In this document: positions 25,570 through 34,797 of the stretch, piece after piece
Position numbering within the stretch: position 1 is the stretch's first letter
How the letters are laid out: the number at the start of each line of letters is the position of its first letter
NCBI GenBank assembly: GCA_963775625.1
Contig: CAVZJM010000002.1
Coordinates: 535,690 to 599,689 of the forward strand
Reading direction: 5' to 3'
DNA: 64,000 nucleotides
DNA from: JAIBJN01 sp963775625
Lineage (GTDB): Bacteria > Actinomycetota > Thermoleophilia > Gaiellales > Gaiellaceae
The notes under the pieces: model-generated
What the model was told of the DNA's origin: nothing
Databases searched by the model: none
What the model saw: the letters and a program-made list of their open reading frames with translations, nothing else
Program-made: the position numbers and the translations under genes

Positions 25570-27076
25570 ATGGCCAACCGCGTGCTCGTCGTCGGCTGGG
25601 ACGGCGCCGACTGGGACATCCTCGACCCGCTGCTCGCCGCCGGCGAGCTGCCCGCGCTGCAGGGGCTGATCGGCCGCGGCCGACGGGGTGTCTCGCGCTC
25701 GTGCCTCCCGTCCCACTCCTGGGCGGCCTGGCCGACCTTCCTCACCGGGCGAGACCCGGGCGGGCACGGCGTCTTCGACATCCTCGAGTACCGGCCCGGG
25801 GCCACGCGGCGGCTGCCGGTCTCCTACCGTTCGATCCTGGCGCCGACCTGGCCGGACCGACTCTCCGAGGCGGGCAAGGCGACCCTCCTCGTCAACGTTC
25901 CCCTCACGTACCCGCCGCCGGAGATCCGTGGGGTCGCCGTCGCGGGGGGCGTCGTGCCTCCCGGGCGACCGTTCAGCCACCCCCAGGACGTGGGCCCCCG
26001 GCTGGGCTGGCCGATCAACGGAGGCTCGTGGACGACGTTCCGCCAGCGGCCGCTCGAGCTCGTCGCCGATCTCGAGGGGCTCACCCGCAAGCGCGCCGCT
26101 GCGATGCGCACGCTCATGGACGAGCAGCCGTGGGACGCCGCGTGCATGGTCTTCGTCTCGCCCGACCGGCTCCAGCACTGCCTGCTCGAGTACGTCCATC
26201 CGGGGCATCCCCGCCACCAGGACGTCGCCGCCTCGCCGATCGCCGACCGCGTGCGCGACGTCTACCGCCTGCTCGATCGGGAGCTGGCATCGCTCATGGA
26301 GCGGACGGACGAGGACGACCTCGTCATTCTCATGTCCGACCACGGCCACCAGCCCTGCACCCGCGCCCTCTCGATCAACAAGGTGCTCGAGCATCTGGGC
26401 TTCCTGCGACTTCGGGCGCGGCTCGGCGCTCGTCAACCTGCTTGCCTGGGGACGCGTCCGCTCCCTCGCCCGTGTGGCGTACGACCGCCTGGGCCTGCAC
26501 GGCCGTGTTGCCGTTCCGACGGCGCCGATCGACTGGGCGCACACCTCCGCCTACACGAGCGTGATCTCCACGGGCGAGGGAGTGTCCCTCAACCTCGTCG
26601 GCAGGGAGCCGAACGGGACGGTCGAGCGCGCGGACTACGAGCGCGTGCGCGACGAGGTCGCCGTCGCGCTGCTCGAGTTCCGTGACCCGGATACCGGGGC
26701 GCACCCGATCCGAGGGGTGCTGCACAAGGAGGACGTTCTCTCGGGCCCCTACCTCGACCGTGCCCCCGACCTTCTGCTGCAGCCCGCGCCGCTCTACAGC
26801 CTCGCTCACGCACGCCGGCTGGTGGAGGAGGCCGACTGGCTCTCCGGCGACCACCGGCCCGAGGGGATCTATGTCTGCGCGGGCCTGGGCGTCGACGGCG
26901 GCGAAGGCGGCGAGGTATCCCTCGCGGACTTCGCAGGCTGGGTCGCCGAGGCCGTCGGCCTCGATCCCGACCCCGAGTGGAGCCGCAGCCCGGCCGGCGA
27001 GGCCGTCGGCGTCTTCAGCGAGGAGGAGGAGCGCCTGGTGGAAGAGCGCCTCCGCGGCCTCGGCTACCTCGAGTAG
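25570..27076 (+). CDS. Alkaline-phosphatase-superfamily phosphodiesterase/nucleotide pyrophosphatase-like protein (one frameshift)
   Basis: About 501 residues. Starts at the ATG at 25570. Seen: VVGWDGADWDILDPLL (first metal Asp), LPSHSWAAWPTFLTGRDPG, where the nucleophile position appears to be Ser instead of the usual Thr, GHGVFDIL, VSPDRLQHCLLEYVHPGHP and SDHGHQPCTRALSINK. These are the motifs of the type I phosphodiesterase/nucleotide pyrophosphatase group. The frame breaks near 26415; with one base removed it continues as GSALVNLLAWGR to a TAG at 27076. No signal peptide, so it appears cytoplasmic. Divergent from the LtaS-like gene and seven bases before the flippase gene. Confidence 0.8.
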
Positions 27077-27082
27077 ATCCGT

Positions 27083-28549
27083 GTGACGGAAGAGCGCGCG
27101 CTCCTCTCCGGCACGGCGGCGAACGTCGTCGGCCTCGGCGTCGGGGTGGCGGCGGCCATGGGCACGCAGATCCTGCTCGGCCGGACTCTTCTGCCGGGCG
27201 CGTTCGGCGTCGTGACGGTCGCGGTTCAGGTCGCCTTCGTCGCCTCCGCCGGAACCCGGTTCGGCATGGACATGGCCGCCGTTCGCTACGTGGCGATCGG
27301 CCGTGGCGCGAGCGCGGGCGAGCACCTGCGCAGCCTCGTCGACCGCTGCGCCCTGATCGCCTTCGCCGCCAGCATCCTCCTCGCGGCCGTGCTGGCGGCG
27401 TCGGCGCCGCTCTTCGGCGACTACGACCGCGCGATCGCGCTCGGCGCTCTCGGCATTCCTTTCATCGCTCTCACGAGCGTCTATCTCGGCGCGACCCGAG
27501 GCCTCACCCAGATGCGGCAGACGTTGTACGTCTTCTGGATCGGCCAGCCGGTGCTCTGGATCCTGTTCGCGGGCGCCGGCATCGCCGCAGGCGGCGAGAC
27601 GGACGCAGTCGTGCTCGCCTACGACGCGTCCTGGCTCCTGGCGTCCGTGGCCGCGTGGGCTCTCTGGCGCGAGGAGTCGCGTTCCCTCTCGGACCGGCCT
27701 GCCACCGGGGCCGAGGTGCGCGCCGCCATCCGCTACGGGCTCCCCCGCGCGCCGGCCGCGCTCTTCGCCCAGGCGATCTTCTGGGTCGACCTCTGGGTGC
27801 TCGCCGCCCTGGAGCAGGGCGACGAGCTCGACGCGTATGCCGCCGCCGCACGCATCTCGCAGGTCTTGCTGCTCTTCCTCACGTCGCTCAGCCTGGTCTT
27901 TTCGCCGTTCGCGGCCGATCTGCACGCACGGGGACAGCGACACCGCCTCGAGGAGCTGTTCAAGCGCTCGACCCGCTGGGCGCTGACGGCCACGCTCCCC
28001 CTCCTCGTCGTGCTCGTCATCTCAGCCGACGACGTGCTGGAGGGCTTCTCGAGCCGCTTCGAGATCGGCGAGCACGCCCTCCGCATCCTTCTCCTCGGCC
28101 AGGCCGTGAACGTCGCCACCGGCAGCGTCGGATTCATCCTCATCATGACCGGGTTCACCCTGGTCGATCTGTTCGACAACATGTCCTGCGCCGTGCTCAT
28201 CGCTGTCCTCGCGGTCCCCCTCACACAGGCGTTCGGGATCGAGGGCACGGCGATCGCCGCGGCGACGGGCGTCGCGGGGTTCAGCCTGATCCGGCTCGGT
28301 CAGGTCCGTCGGTACATCGGCGTCCAGCCCTACGACCGTTCGTACCTGGGCCTCGCTTTCCCGACGCTCGCGGCCGCCGCCGCGTCCCTGGCGGCGCACG
28401 CCGCGTTCGCAGGTCGGCCGTGGTGGGCCTCACTGGCCGTGACGGCCGCGTGTGGATTCCTCGCCTACGGCGCCGTGCTGCCCTTTGCGCTGCCTGCTGC
28501 GGAGCGCGCTGCTCTTCGTGCCCCGCTCACGAGGATGCCGAGGCAGTGA
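27083..28549 (+). CDS. Polysaccharide flippase (Wzx/MOP superfamily)
   Basis: 488 residues with about 14 hydrophobic helices and short loops, the size and topology of Wzx/MurJ-type lipid-linked oligosaccharide flippases. N-terminal signature GTAANVVGLGVGVAAAMGTQ and GRTLLPGAFGVVTVA (TM1-2 with the conserved G-R-x-L-G-P-x-x-F-G-like motif) support the family. A central conserved Arg/Pro helix (YGLPRAPAALFAQAIFWVD) marks TM7. Likely exports lipid-linked glycan built by the neighbouring transferases. Start GTG at 27083. Confidence 0.85.
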   Translation: MTEERALLSGTAANVVGLGVGVAAAMGTQILLGRTLLPGAFGVVTVAVQVAFVASAGTRFGMDMAAVRYVAIGRGASAGEHLRSLVDRCALIAFAASILLAAVLAASAPLFGDYDRAIALGALGIPFIALTSVYLGATRGLTQMRQTLYVFWIGQPVLWILFAGAGIAAGGETDAVVLAYDASWLLASVAAWALWREESRSLSDRPATGAEVRAAIRYGLPRAPAALFAQAIFWVDLWVLAALEQGDELDAYAAAARISQVLLLFLTSLSLVFSPFAADLHARGQRHRLEELFKRSTRWALTATLPLLVVLVISADDVLEGFSSRFEIGEHALRILLLGQAVNVATGSVGFILIMTGFTLVDLFDNMSCAVLIAVLAVPLTQAFGIEGTAIAAATGVAGFSLIRLGQVRRYIGVQPYDRSYLGLAFPTLAAAAASLAAHAAFAGRPWWASLAVTAACGFLAYGAVLPFALPAAERAALRAPLTRMPRQ

Positions 28550-28562
28550 GGAGCCGCTCGGG

Positions 28563-29360
28563 TCAGCGTCGCCGGTACTCGATCATCTTCATCCCGCGCG
28601 GGTGGCCCCAGTCGGCGACGTAGCGGGAGCCCCAGTCGTCGGCCCCGGCTCGGGCGAGGTCGTCGTAGGCATGGCGAAACGGGTCGTGCGTCGATGGCCG
28701 GCGCAGCCTCTTTCCCGGTGGGAGACCGTTGTAGCTCACGAAGAACCGTCCTCCGGGCTTCGTCGCGGCGGCCACGTGGCTGAGGCATTCGCCGATCTGC
28801 GCGAGGGAGATGTGCGTGAAGAGCGACTGAGCCAGCGCGACGTCGAACTGCACGCCGAAGTCGCAGTCGAACGCGTCCGTGGCGCGAAGATTCGTCGCGG
28901 GGCACCGGTCCTCGAGCCCGGCCTGGGCGAGCTCCCAGAGCCCCGCCCGGATCAGGCTCGGGTTGATGTCGATCCCGAAGTAGTGCCCGGGCTCTAGGTA
29001 CTCGACCAGGTGGACGCCGGCCCGCAAGGCGCCGCAACCGACGTCGAGCACGTGATCGCCCGGCTCGAGGCCCTCGCCGACGACGAAGTCGCGCTGGAGG
29101 CGACCGATCTCGTCCCACTTCCCGCCGACGAGACGGCGATGGTGGCCTGCCTCGATGTCTCGATCCTCGAGCGCGAGCCCGTGCTGGAGGTGCTCCGTCG
29201 CGGTGCGCCCTCGGGCCCCCTCGCTCGAGTAGGAGAGCCCTCGCGCGCACGAATAGAACCGGTGGACGAAGGTCCCTCCGAGGAGGCGCGCGAACGAGCG
29301 CCGGAGGCGAGCCTGCGGGTCTTGCCTCGAATCCGAGGCGTTTGGCGTAGGTGTGGACAT
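28563..29360 (-). CDS. Class I SAM-dependent methyltransferase
   Basis: 265 residues from the ATG at 29360 (the frame is open further upstream, but that part is Arg-rich and does not resemble the family). SAM-binding motif I VLDVGCGALRAGVHLV at ~104-119, motif II FGIDINPSLIRAG at ~128-140, and a later strand VALAQSLFTHIS at ~172. The His/Arg/Tyr-rich C-terminus RHAYDDLARAGADDWGSRYV may build the acceptor site. Located among sugar genes, so methylation of a glycan or lipid-linked sugar is a reasonable guess. Convergent with the flippase gene; upstream region shared with the GT-C-like gene. Confidence 0.8.
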   Translation of the reverse strand: MSTPTPNASDSRQDPQARLRRSFARLLGGTFVHRFYSCARGLSYSSEGARGRTATEHLQHGLALEDRDIEAGHHRRLVGGKWDEIGRLQRDFVVGEGLEPGDHVLDVGCGALRAGVHLVEYLEPGHYFGIDINPSLIRAGLWELAQAGLEDRCPATNLRATDAFDCDFGVQFDVALAQSLFTHISLAQIGECLSHVAAATKPGGRFFVSYNGLPPGKRLRRPSTHDPFRHAYDDLARAGADDWGSRYVADWGHPRGMKMIEYRRR

Positions 29361-29616
29361 CCGTCGGCTCTTCGCTACCCGGAACGTCCCGAGGGAGCGC
29401 GGGCTCGAAGGATAACGAGCCGCCCGCGCCGCCGGCTCGGCCATGTCGCCGACCATCTCGTTGTCCTGATCCGAGCGGCGCTGAGCCGACAGGGCGTGTG
29501 GCAGAATGGCGCGGTGACGACGGTTGGGCGTGTCATCCTTCCAGCACCGGCGCGCGGCTGCGTAGCTTCGTGACGGGCCGGAAGGCCGTCGCCCGGGCGA
29601 ACGCCTCCGCGCTCGA

Positions 29617-31617
29617 ATGACCGTCGACATCCTGGTCGTCGCGGCGCTCCTGCTGGTGCCCGGAGCCGGCGCCGCACTTGCCTTCGCGGTCCCCGGCGCG
29701 ATCTCGATCGAGATGCGAGTCGCGCTGGCATTCGGCCTCGGCTACGGAATCGTCGCCGGCTCGGCCGCGCTGCTCGCGCTCGCCCACGTCTTTACCCGGC
29801 CGGTGTTCGTCGGAGCGGTCGTGGTGGCCACGGTTGCCGTCTGGGCGCTCGCGTTCCGACGCGCCTCGCCGCGCTCGCACCTGGTCGCGTTCCGCGAGCA
29901 AGCGCGAGAGGCGCCCGTCGCCCTCGCGGCCGGCCTGGGGCTGCTCCTGGCGGTCGCCCTCACGCGGCCGCTCTACCCTGCGGAGAGCAGCCTGGCCATC
30001 CGCTCGTCGTGGCGGTACTGGGCCGACTCCCTGGAGGCGGCGGCAGCGGGCCACGTCCCCGCGGTGACCCAGCAGTGGGGCACCGAGTTCCCCGCGACGG
30101 TCAGCAAGGTGGTCTTGAACTCATTCGGGGGCGGCGTCTCGATGCTGCTCGGACCGGATCCGCTGCCTGCCATGCAGGCGATCCTCGTCGTCACGACCGT
30201 CGGGATCGTGGCGGCGCTCCTTGCTCTCGGCCGCGAGCTCGGCCTCGGGATCTTCGCCCCGCTCCTCCCCGTGCTCGTGGTGCTGGTTCCGGAGTGGCTG
30301 CCCCTCCCCCACGAGATCGCGAACGACCTCACCTACTACACGGCCGAAGACATGGGCCGGCTGGGCGCGTTCTCCGCGCTCCTCGTGGGGATCTACGCCG
30401 TGCGTAGCCGAAGCCGGGCCCCGGCCGTCCTCACCGGACTGCTGTTCGCCGTGGCCGGCCTCACGCACCTCATTCCCGCCCTGGTGGCGGGTCTCATCCT
30501 GCTGCTCTACTCATTGGGCGCAGTCCTTCTGGACCGCGGCCTCCTGAGGCGCGCGCTGGTCACCGGTGCGGTAGCGACCGTCGTCTTCGGCGGCTCCTAC
30601 GTCGCAGCCATCGGCCTGAGTGGCGGCGACATCGGCTGGCAGGGAGCGGCTGGAGACGCGCCGTCGACGCTGGCTTCCGACATCGACCCCTCGCGCTCGT
30701 TCAACCGCGGAGCGCCGGTCCCCAAGCTTGCTCAGGAGGACGGCTTCTTGATCTCTCCGGGAGAGCTCCTGCGTCGCTACGGAACGGAGGCGGTCGATCA
30801 TCCGGTTCGAGCGCGCTTCACCCTGGCCGGGCTCGCGCTGGTCGTGCTCCTGTGCGGCGTGCTGGTCGTCGTCGCCCGCTCGTTTCTCCCGCTGGCAGTC
30901 GTCGTCTGCGGCCTTGCCTTCACGCTGCTGGCTGTCGCCTTCCTCTTCAGCTTCCACTTCGACACGCTCGTACCGGGTGATTGGGGCACCCGCCGCCTGT
31001 ACGGGTACGTGGCGTTCGTCCCGGCCCTGCTCATACCCGCGCTGCTTGAGGTAGTGACAAGACCGTTGACGCGGCGGAGCCGGGTCGCACTCGCCGGGCT
31101 CTCGCTCGTCGTCGGTCTGCTCGCGATCGGCGTTGTGATCGACCGGGTTCCGGGCAACCGCTCGCTGGCCCGCGCCGAGGCGGGCCTCACCGTCATCGAT
31201 CGTGTGGCAGAAACCGTCCCGTGCGGTGCCCGCATGCTCTCGAACGCGCGTACCGCAGGGGCGTGGGAGGCGACAACCGGGCGCCGGGCGGTCACCGAGG
31301 GCCACGCCCTGTTCCTGAGGCCGGAGGTACTGGACCGGGTGCTGCCGGTCCTCGGCGGGGCGAACGAGTTCTTCGCCGATCCGGCGGGGAATCGAGAGTT
31401 CCTCGACGAGCAGCGCATCGACTACCTCGTCGTGGTCGAGCCGAACGTCTGGGTGGGCACGTCCGGGGTACGACTTCCCCAAGAGGGTGACGCCGAGGCC
31501 ATCGCCGCGCTTCCGGGTGTGCATCCCGTCGTTCGCGACCGCTGGGTCTCCATCTTCTCGGTAGGAGCGACCGAGGAAGGGACGGCGTCTCCGCCGCCGC
31601 GGTGGTGCCCTGTATGA
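29617..31617 (+). CDS. Polytopic membrane protein, possible GT-C fold glycosyltransferase
   Basis: 666 residues with roughly 13 hydrophobic helices in the first ~520, then a soluble ~140-residue domain. After TM3-4 there is an extracytoplasmic loop RPLYPAESSLAIRSSWRYW; an acidic-containing loop of this kind in the first large loop is the arrangement seen in GT-C enzymes that use polyprenyl-phosphate sugars. However, no family motif (such as the Asp-Asp/Glu-Asp pair) is certain. The C-terminal part (ARTAGAWEATTGRRAVTEGHALF and IDYLVVVEPNVWVG) resembles the tails of hypothetical wall-glycan membrane proteins. ATG at 29617. Function not assigned. Confidence 0.65.
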   Translation: MTVDILVVAALLLVPGAGAALAFAVPGAISIEMRVALAFGLGYGIVAGSAALLALAHVFTRPVFVGAVVVATVAVWALAFRRASPRSHLVAFREQAREAPVALAAGLGLLLAVALTRPLYPAESSLAIRSSWRYWADSLEAAAAGHVPAVTQQWGTEFPATVSKVVLNSFGGGVSMLLGPDPLPAMQAILVVTTVGIVAALLALGRELGLGIFAPLLPVLVVLVPEWLPLPHEIANDLTYYTAEDMGRLGAFSALLVGIYAVRSRSRAPAVLTGLLFAVAGLTHLIPALVAGLILLLYSLGAVLLDRGLLRRALVTGAVATVVFGGSYVAAIGLSGGDIGWQGAAGDAPSTLASDIDPSRSFNRGAPVPKLAQEDGFLISPGELLRRYGTEAVDHPVRARFTLAGLALVVLLCGVLVVVARSFLPLAVVVCGLAFTLLAVAFLFSFHFDTLVPGDWGTRRLYGYVAFVPALLIPALLEVVTRPLTRRSRVALAGLSLVVGLLAIGVVIDRVPGNRSLARAEAGLTVIDRVAETVPCGARMLSNARTAGAWEATTGRRAVTEGHALFLRPEVLDRVLPVLGGANEFFADPAGNREFLDEQRIDYLVVVEPNVWVGTSGVRLPQEGDAEAIAALPGVHPVVRDRWVSIFSVGATEEGTASPPPRWCPV

Positions 31618-31694
31618 GGTTCGTGAGCGGCTGTGCCGGGTTCTCCGGCTGCTATCGTCGCGCCGTTGCAGCGATCACGATCCCGCTGCGGCCG

Positions 31695-31708
31695 GCGTCT
31701 GCAGACGC
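31695..31708. promoter_or_regulatory. 14-base perfect palindrome upstream of sqdB
   Basis: GCGTCTGCAGACGC, centred about 48 bases before the sqdB ATG in a 131-base gap. Could be an operator; no recognised regulator is known for it. A GGAGG Shine-Dalgarno lies eight bases before the ATG at 31749. Confidence 0.3.
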
Positions 31709-31748
31709 TGATGCAGTCGAGCGAGTGCGATCGAAACGGAGGTTCTGA

Positions 31749-32924
31749 ATGCGGGTCTTGATTCTCGGCGGCGACGGCTACCTCGGCTGGCCCACGGCGA
31801 TGCGGTTCTCCGGCCAGGGCCACGAGGTCGCGGTAGTCGACAGCTTCGCCCGCCGCCGCTGGGTCGAGGAGGCCGGCTCGCATTCCCTCACCCCGATCGT
31901 CTCGCTCGACGAGCGCGTTCAGGCCTGGAGCGAGGTCTCGGGGAAGGACATCGAGACCTACGTCGGCGACATCTCGGAGGGGACGTTCGTCGCCGACGTG
32001 GTCCGCGTGTTCGAGCCCGAGGCGATCGTGCACTACGGCGAGCAGCCGAGCGCGCCCTGGTCGATGAAGAGTGTGGACCACGCGGTCGTGACGCAGGCGA
32101 ACAACGTGATCGGATCCCTCAAGCTCCTGTGGGCGATGCGCGACCACGCCCCGGACGCGCACCTGATCAAGCTCGGGACGATGGGCGAGTACGGCACTCC
32201 CAACATCGACATCGAGGAAGGCTTCATCGAGATCGACCACAAGGGCCGCAAGGACACGCTTCCCTTCCCCAAGCTGCCGGGGTCGCTCTACCACCTCTCG
32301 AAGGTCCACGACAGCCACAACATCCACTTCGCCTGCCGGATCTGGGGCCTCCGCGCGACCGATCTCAACCAGGGCGTCGTCTACGGGATCGAGACCCCGG
32401 AGACCAGGCTCGACGAGCGCCTCATCACCAGGTTCGACTACGACGAGCTGTTCGGCACGGCGCTGAACCGCTTCGCCGTGCAGGCGGTGATCGGGCACCC
32501 GCTCACGGTGTACGGCAAGGGCGGGCAGACGCGGGGCTTCCTCAACATCGTCGACACCCTGCAGTGCGTCTCGCTCACGGCGGAGAACCCGCCGTCCGAG
32601 GGCGAGTACCGCGTCTTCAACCAGTTCACCGAGGTCTTCAACGTCGCCGACCTGGCAGAGAAAGTCCGCCATGCCGCCGGCGAGCTCGGGATCGAGGTGC
32701 AGGTCGACCACGTGACCAACCCGCGCCTCGAGCTGGAAGAGCACTACTACAACCCGACGCATACGAAGCTCCTCGAGCTGGGCCTGCAGCCGACGCTCCT
32801 CTCCGAGACGCTCATCGAGTCCATGCTCGAGGTCATCCGGCGCTACAAGGATCGTGTCCTCGCGGACGTCATCGACCCGGTGACCCAGTGGCGACGGGAG
32901 CCGCTGGGGCAGTCCGCGAAGTAG
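31749..32924 (+). CDS. sqdB: UDP-sulfoquinovose synthase
   Basis: 391 residues. Makes UDP-6-sulfoquinovose from UDP-glucose, NAD+ and sulfite. Recognised from the almost invariant SQD1/SqdB stretches: ILGGDGYLGWPTA at ~5-17 (NAD Rossmann), VHYGEQPSAPWSM, LGTMGEYGTPNIDIEEG at ~142-158, YHLSKVHDSHNI at ~181-192, DLNQGVVYG and YGKGGQTRGFL. The catalytic set Thr144, Tyr181, Lys185 matches Thr145, Tyr182, Lys186 of the plant enzyme. In the usual pathway SqdX/SQD2 then makes the sulfolipid SQDG; a dedicated SqdX is not recognised here. Sulfite is likely supplied by the APS reductase at 14456. Followed by a GT2 gene after a structured 89-base gap. Confidence 0.95.
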   Translation: MRVLILGGDGYLGWPTAMRFSGQGHEVAVVDSFARRRWVEEAGSHSLTPIVSLDERVQAWSEVSGKDIETYVGDISEGTFVADVVRVFEPEAIVHYGEQPSAPWSMKSVDHAVVTQANNVIGSLKLLWAMRDHAPDAHLIKLGTMGEYGTPNIDIEEGFIEIDHKGRKDTLPFPKLPGSLYHLSKVHDSHNIHFACRIWGLRATDLNQGVVYGIETPETRLDERLITRFDYDELFGTALNRFAVQAVIGHPLTVYGKGGQTRGFLNIVDTLQCVSLTAENPPSEGEYRVFNQFTEVFNVADLAEKVRHAAGELGIEVQVDHVTNPRLELEEHYYNPTHTKLLELGLQPTLLSETLIESMLEVIRRYKDRVLADVIDPVTQWRREPLGQSAK

Positions 32925-32929
32925 GCACT

Positions 32930-33010
32930 GTGCCCATTCAGGTAATCCAGCCTCGACTCTGCGTCGCGAGCACCAAGCCAGAGGCAGGCTTGCATTGCCT
33001 GGAGGGGCAC
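32930..33010 (+). promoter_or_regulatory. Hairpin that sequesters the ribosome site of the downstream GT2 gene
   Basis: 5' arm 32930-32953 (GTGCCC, CAGG, AAT, AGCCT) pairs with 3' arm 32986-33010 (AGGCT, ATT, CCTG, GGGGCAC) with few mismatches; an inner CTCTG/CAGAG extends it. The Shine-Dalgarno GGAGGGG at 33001-33007, six bases before the ATG at 33014, lies within the 3' arm. A short alternative pair GGCAC-tg-TGCC at 32924-32934 could compete. Confidence 0.5.
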
Positions 33011-33013
33011 TAG

Positions 33014-34066
33014 ATGGACCTGACGCCGCTTCGCGCCGCCGGGCTCCTCGCCGCTCTCGCGTTCGCCGTCGTCTCGATCTGGGCCTACCGCCGCCGGAAG
33101 ATCGGCAACGGCGACCTGATCCTTCGCTTCGGCTTCTTCGTCTTGCCGCTGCTCGTGGTCTCGCTCGAGCCCGCGATCTTCGGCTGGTTCCTCGACCAGT
33201 TCTCGCTCAACGAGGACGGGGCCGGTCGCATCGTCGGTGCCGCGATCGTCGCCGTCGCCGTGCTGTACGTGCTCGGCTACCTCCTTGCGTCACGGCAGGA
33301 GAAGACGCGCCGTGATCTGACGCGCCTGATCGAGAACCTCGCCCTCAACGAGTTTCGCGCGACCGCGAACGTCGAGGAGTTCACTGGAGGGATCGCCGTC
33401 GTCATACCGGCCTACAACGAGGCGGCGAACATCGCCCAGGTCATCGGAAGCCTGCCGGGCGAGGTCTCGGGTCTGCGGTTGCACGCGATCGTCGTCGACG
33501 ACGGCTCGTCCGACGACACGATGGAGCGAGCGCGCGCCGCTGATGCGGCGGCCGTGCATCTTCCCTTGAACCGCGGTCAGGGCGCGGCGCTTCGCACCGG
33601 CTACCGGCTGGCGCTCGCCACGGGAGCGCGCCTCGTCGTGACGATGGACGCCGACGGCCAGCACCAGCCGTCCGAGCTGCCCCGCCTGATCCAGCCGATC
33701 GTCGACGACGAGGTCGACGTGGTCAACGGCTCCCGCGTCCTCGGCGCCGCCGACCCGAACCACGCCGCCCGGAAGCTCGGAATCAAGGTCTTCGCGTGGG
33801 CCCTTTCGCTTCTGACGACGAGCCGTGTCACCGACCCTGCCTGCGGGTACCGCGCCGTCCGCACGGAGGCGCTCCGCGACCTCGAGTTCCACCAGGACCA
33901 GTTCCACAACTCGGAGTTCATCCTCGAGGCGTCGAAGCGCAAGCTGCGGACGATGGAGGTGCCCGTGACGGTGTCGAGCCGGCTTTCGGGCGCGTCGAAG
34001 AAGCCGCCGCACTTCCGGTACGGGCTCGGCTTCGCGAACGCGCTCTTGCGGGCCTGGCTCCGCTAG
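33014..34066 (+). CDS. DUF2304 - GT2 glycosyltransferase fusion, polyprenyl-phosphate sugar transferase type
   Basis: 350 residues. N-terminal ~105: DUF2304-type membrane region with three hydrophobic segments. Then GT2 domain: IAVVIPAYNEAANI at ~128-141, IVVDDGSSDDTME at ~158-170, LVVTMDADGQHQPSEL at ~207-222 with the metal-binding DAD, and TDPACGYRAVR. The Dpm1/GtrB-like subgroup transfers a sugar from a nucleotide donor to polyprenyl phosphate. Directly downstream of sqdB; sulfoquinovose is a possible but unproven donor sugar. A sulfotransferase gene converges on its stop codon. Confidence 0.85.
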   Translation: MDLTPLRAAGLLAALAFAVVSIWAYRRRKIGNGDLILRFGFFVLPLLVVSLEPAIFGWFLDQFSLNEDGAGRIVGAAIVAVAVLYVLGYLLASRQEKTRRDLTRLIENLALNEFRATANVEEFTGGIAVVIPAYNEAANIAQVIGSLPGEVSGLRLHAIVVDDGSSDDTMERARAADAAAVHLPLNRGQGAALRTGYRLALATGARLVVTMDADGQHQPSELPRLIQPIVDDEVDVVNGSRVLGAADPNHAARKLGIKVFAWALSLLTTSRVTDPACGYRAVRTEALRDLEFHQDQFHNSEFILEASKRKLRTMEVPVTVSSRLSGASKKPPHFRYGLGFANALLRAWLR

Positions 34067-34779
34067 GACGTGAGGCGGCCGAGGAGTCGCGAGCCGAGCG
34101 GCGGGGCCTGGCCCTGTCGCACCGACTCGCCGATCGCGAGCACCTCGTAATCCTCGGCGTACCAGGCGCGCAGCGCGGCCACTCCTCTGTCGCTGAGGGA
34201 GACATCCTTCGGGTAGGTCGTGCGATGTGCGACGCCGTCGTCACGCGGGAGGGACAGCTCGGCCGGCAGCTCCAGCAGCTCCTTCAGCTTTTCCCAGTCG
34301 TCGTCGAGCGTCTCCTGCCTCGCGATGTACAGGACCTTGTCGAGGTGCTTGCGGAAATCGGCGGGATCTCCCGTCCACAGGGTCAAGCGCCGCTGCAGGT
34401 GGCGGATCGACTCCATCGCGAACTCCGCCCGCTGACGCGTCTCGCCAGGAGGCTCGGCGAGCGCGTCGGCGAGCGCCTGTGGCGTGGGGAACCATTCGAA
34501 CGACTGGCGCTCGTCGTCCGACCACTCCCTCACGTACCGTGGCGCACCCTTTCGCTGGCGGCTGTAGAAGCCCGAGAGGAAGCGAGAGACCGGGTCGCGC
34601 AGGGCGAAGATCGCCTTGTCACCCCTGGGCACGTCACGGAGCCGGTACGAGTGGCGATGCCAGTGGACCGGGCCCCACGGGGTGACGAGCTCGCCGCCGG
34701 CCGCCCGTCGCGCCTTGCGCAGGGCGTGCCGGACCGCGGTTCCACCCGCCTTCGAAACGTGAATGAAGTGCACTGCCAT
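34063..34779 (-). CDS. Sulfotransferase family protein 2 (Sulfotransf_2-like, carbohydrate type)
   Basis: 238 residues. HFIHVSKAGGTAVRHAL at ~4-20 is the short 5'-PAPS loop of the carbohydrate (2-O/HNK-1-like) sulfotransferases, with Lys instead of Arg in SKAGGT. FALRDPVSRFLSGFYSRQR at ~58-76 holds the 3'-phosphate Arg and Ser. It is smaller than sulfotransferase 1 and not closely similar to it, suggesting a different acceptor. No signal peptide. Its stop overlaps the stop of the upstream GT2 gene by convergent arrangement. Confidence 0.8.
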   Translation of the reverse strand: MAVHFIHVSKAGGTAVRHALRKARRAAGGELVTPWGPVHWHRHSYRLRDVPRGDKAIFALRDPVSRFLSGFYSRQRKGAPRYVREWSDDERQSFEWFPTPQALADALAEPPGETRQRAEFAMESIRHLQRRLTLWTGDPADFRKHLDKVLYIARQETLDDDWEKLKELLELPAELSLPRDDGVAHRTTYPKDVSLSDRGVAALRAWYAEDYEVLAIGESVRQGQAPPLGSRLLGRLTS

Positions 34780-34797
34780 CCGGCTCGACCAGTCTAC

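Noticed and set aside
29513..29572. 19-codon GTG ORF before the GT-C-like gene (MTTVGRVILPAPARGCVAS)
   Set aside because: A CAGAAT -10-like hexamer precedes it, but there is no ribosome site, conservation cannot be judged and codon content is unremarkable.
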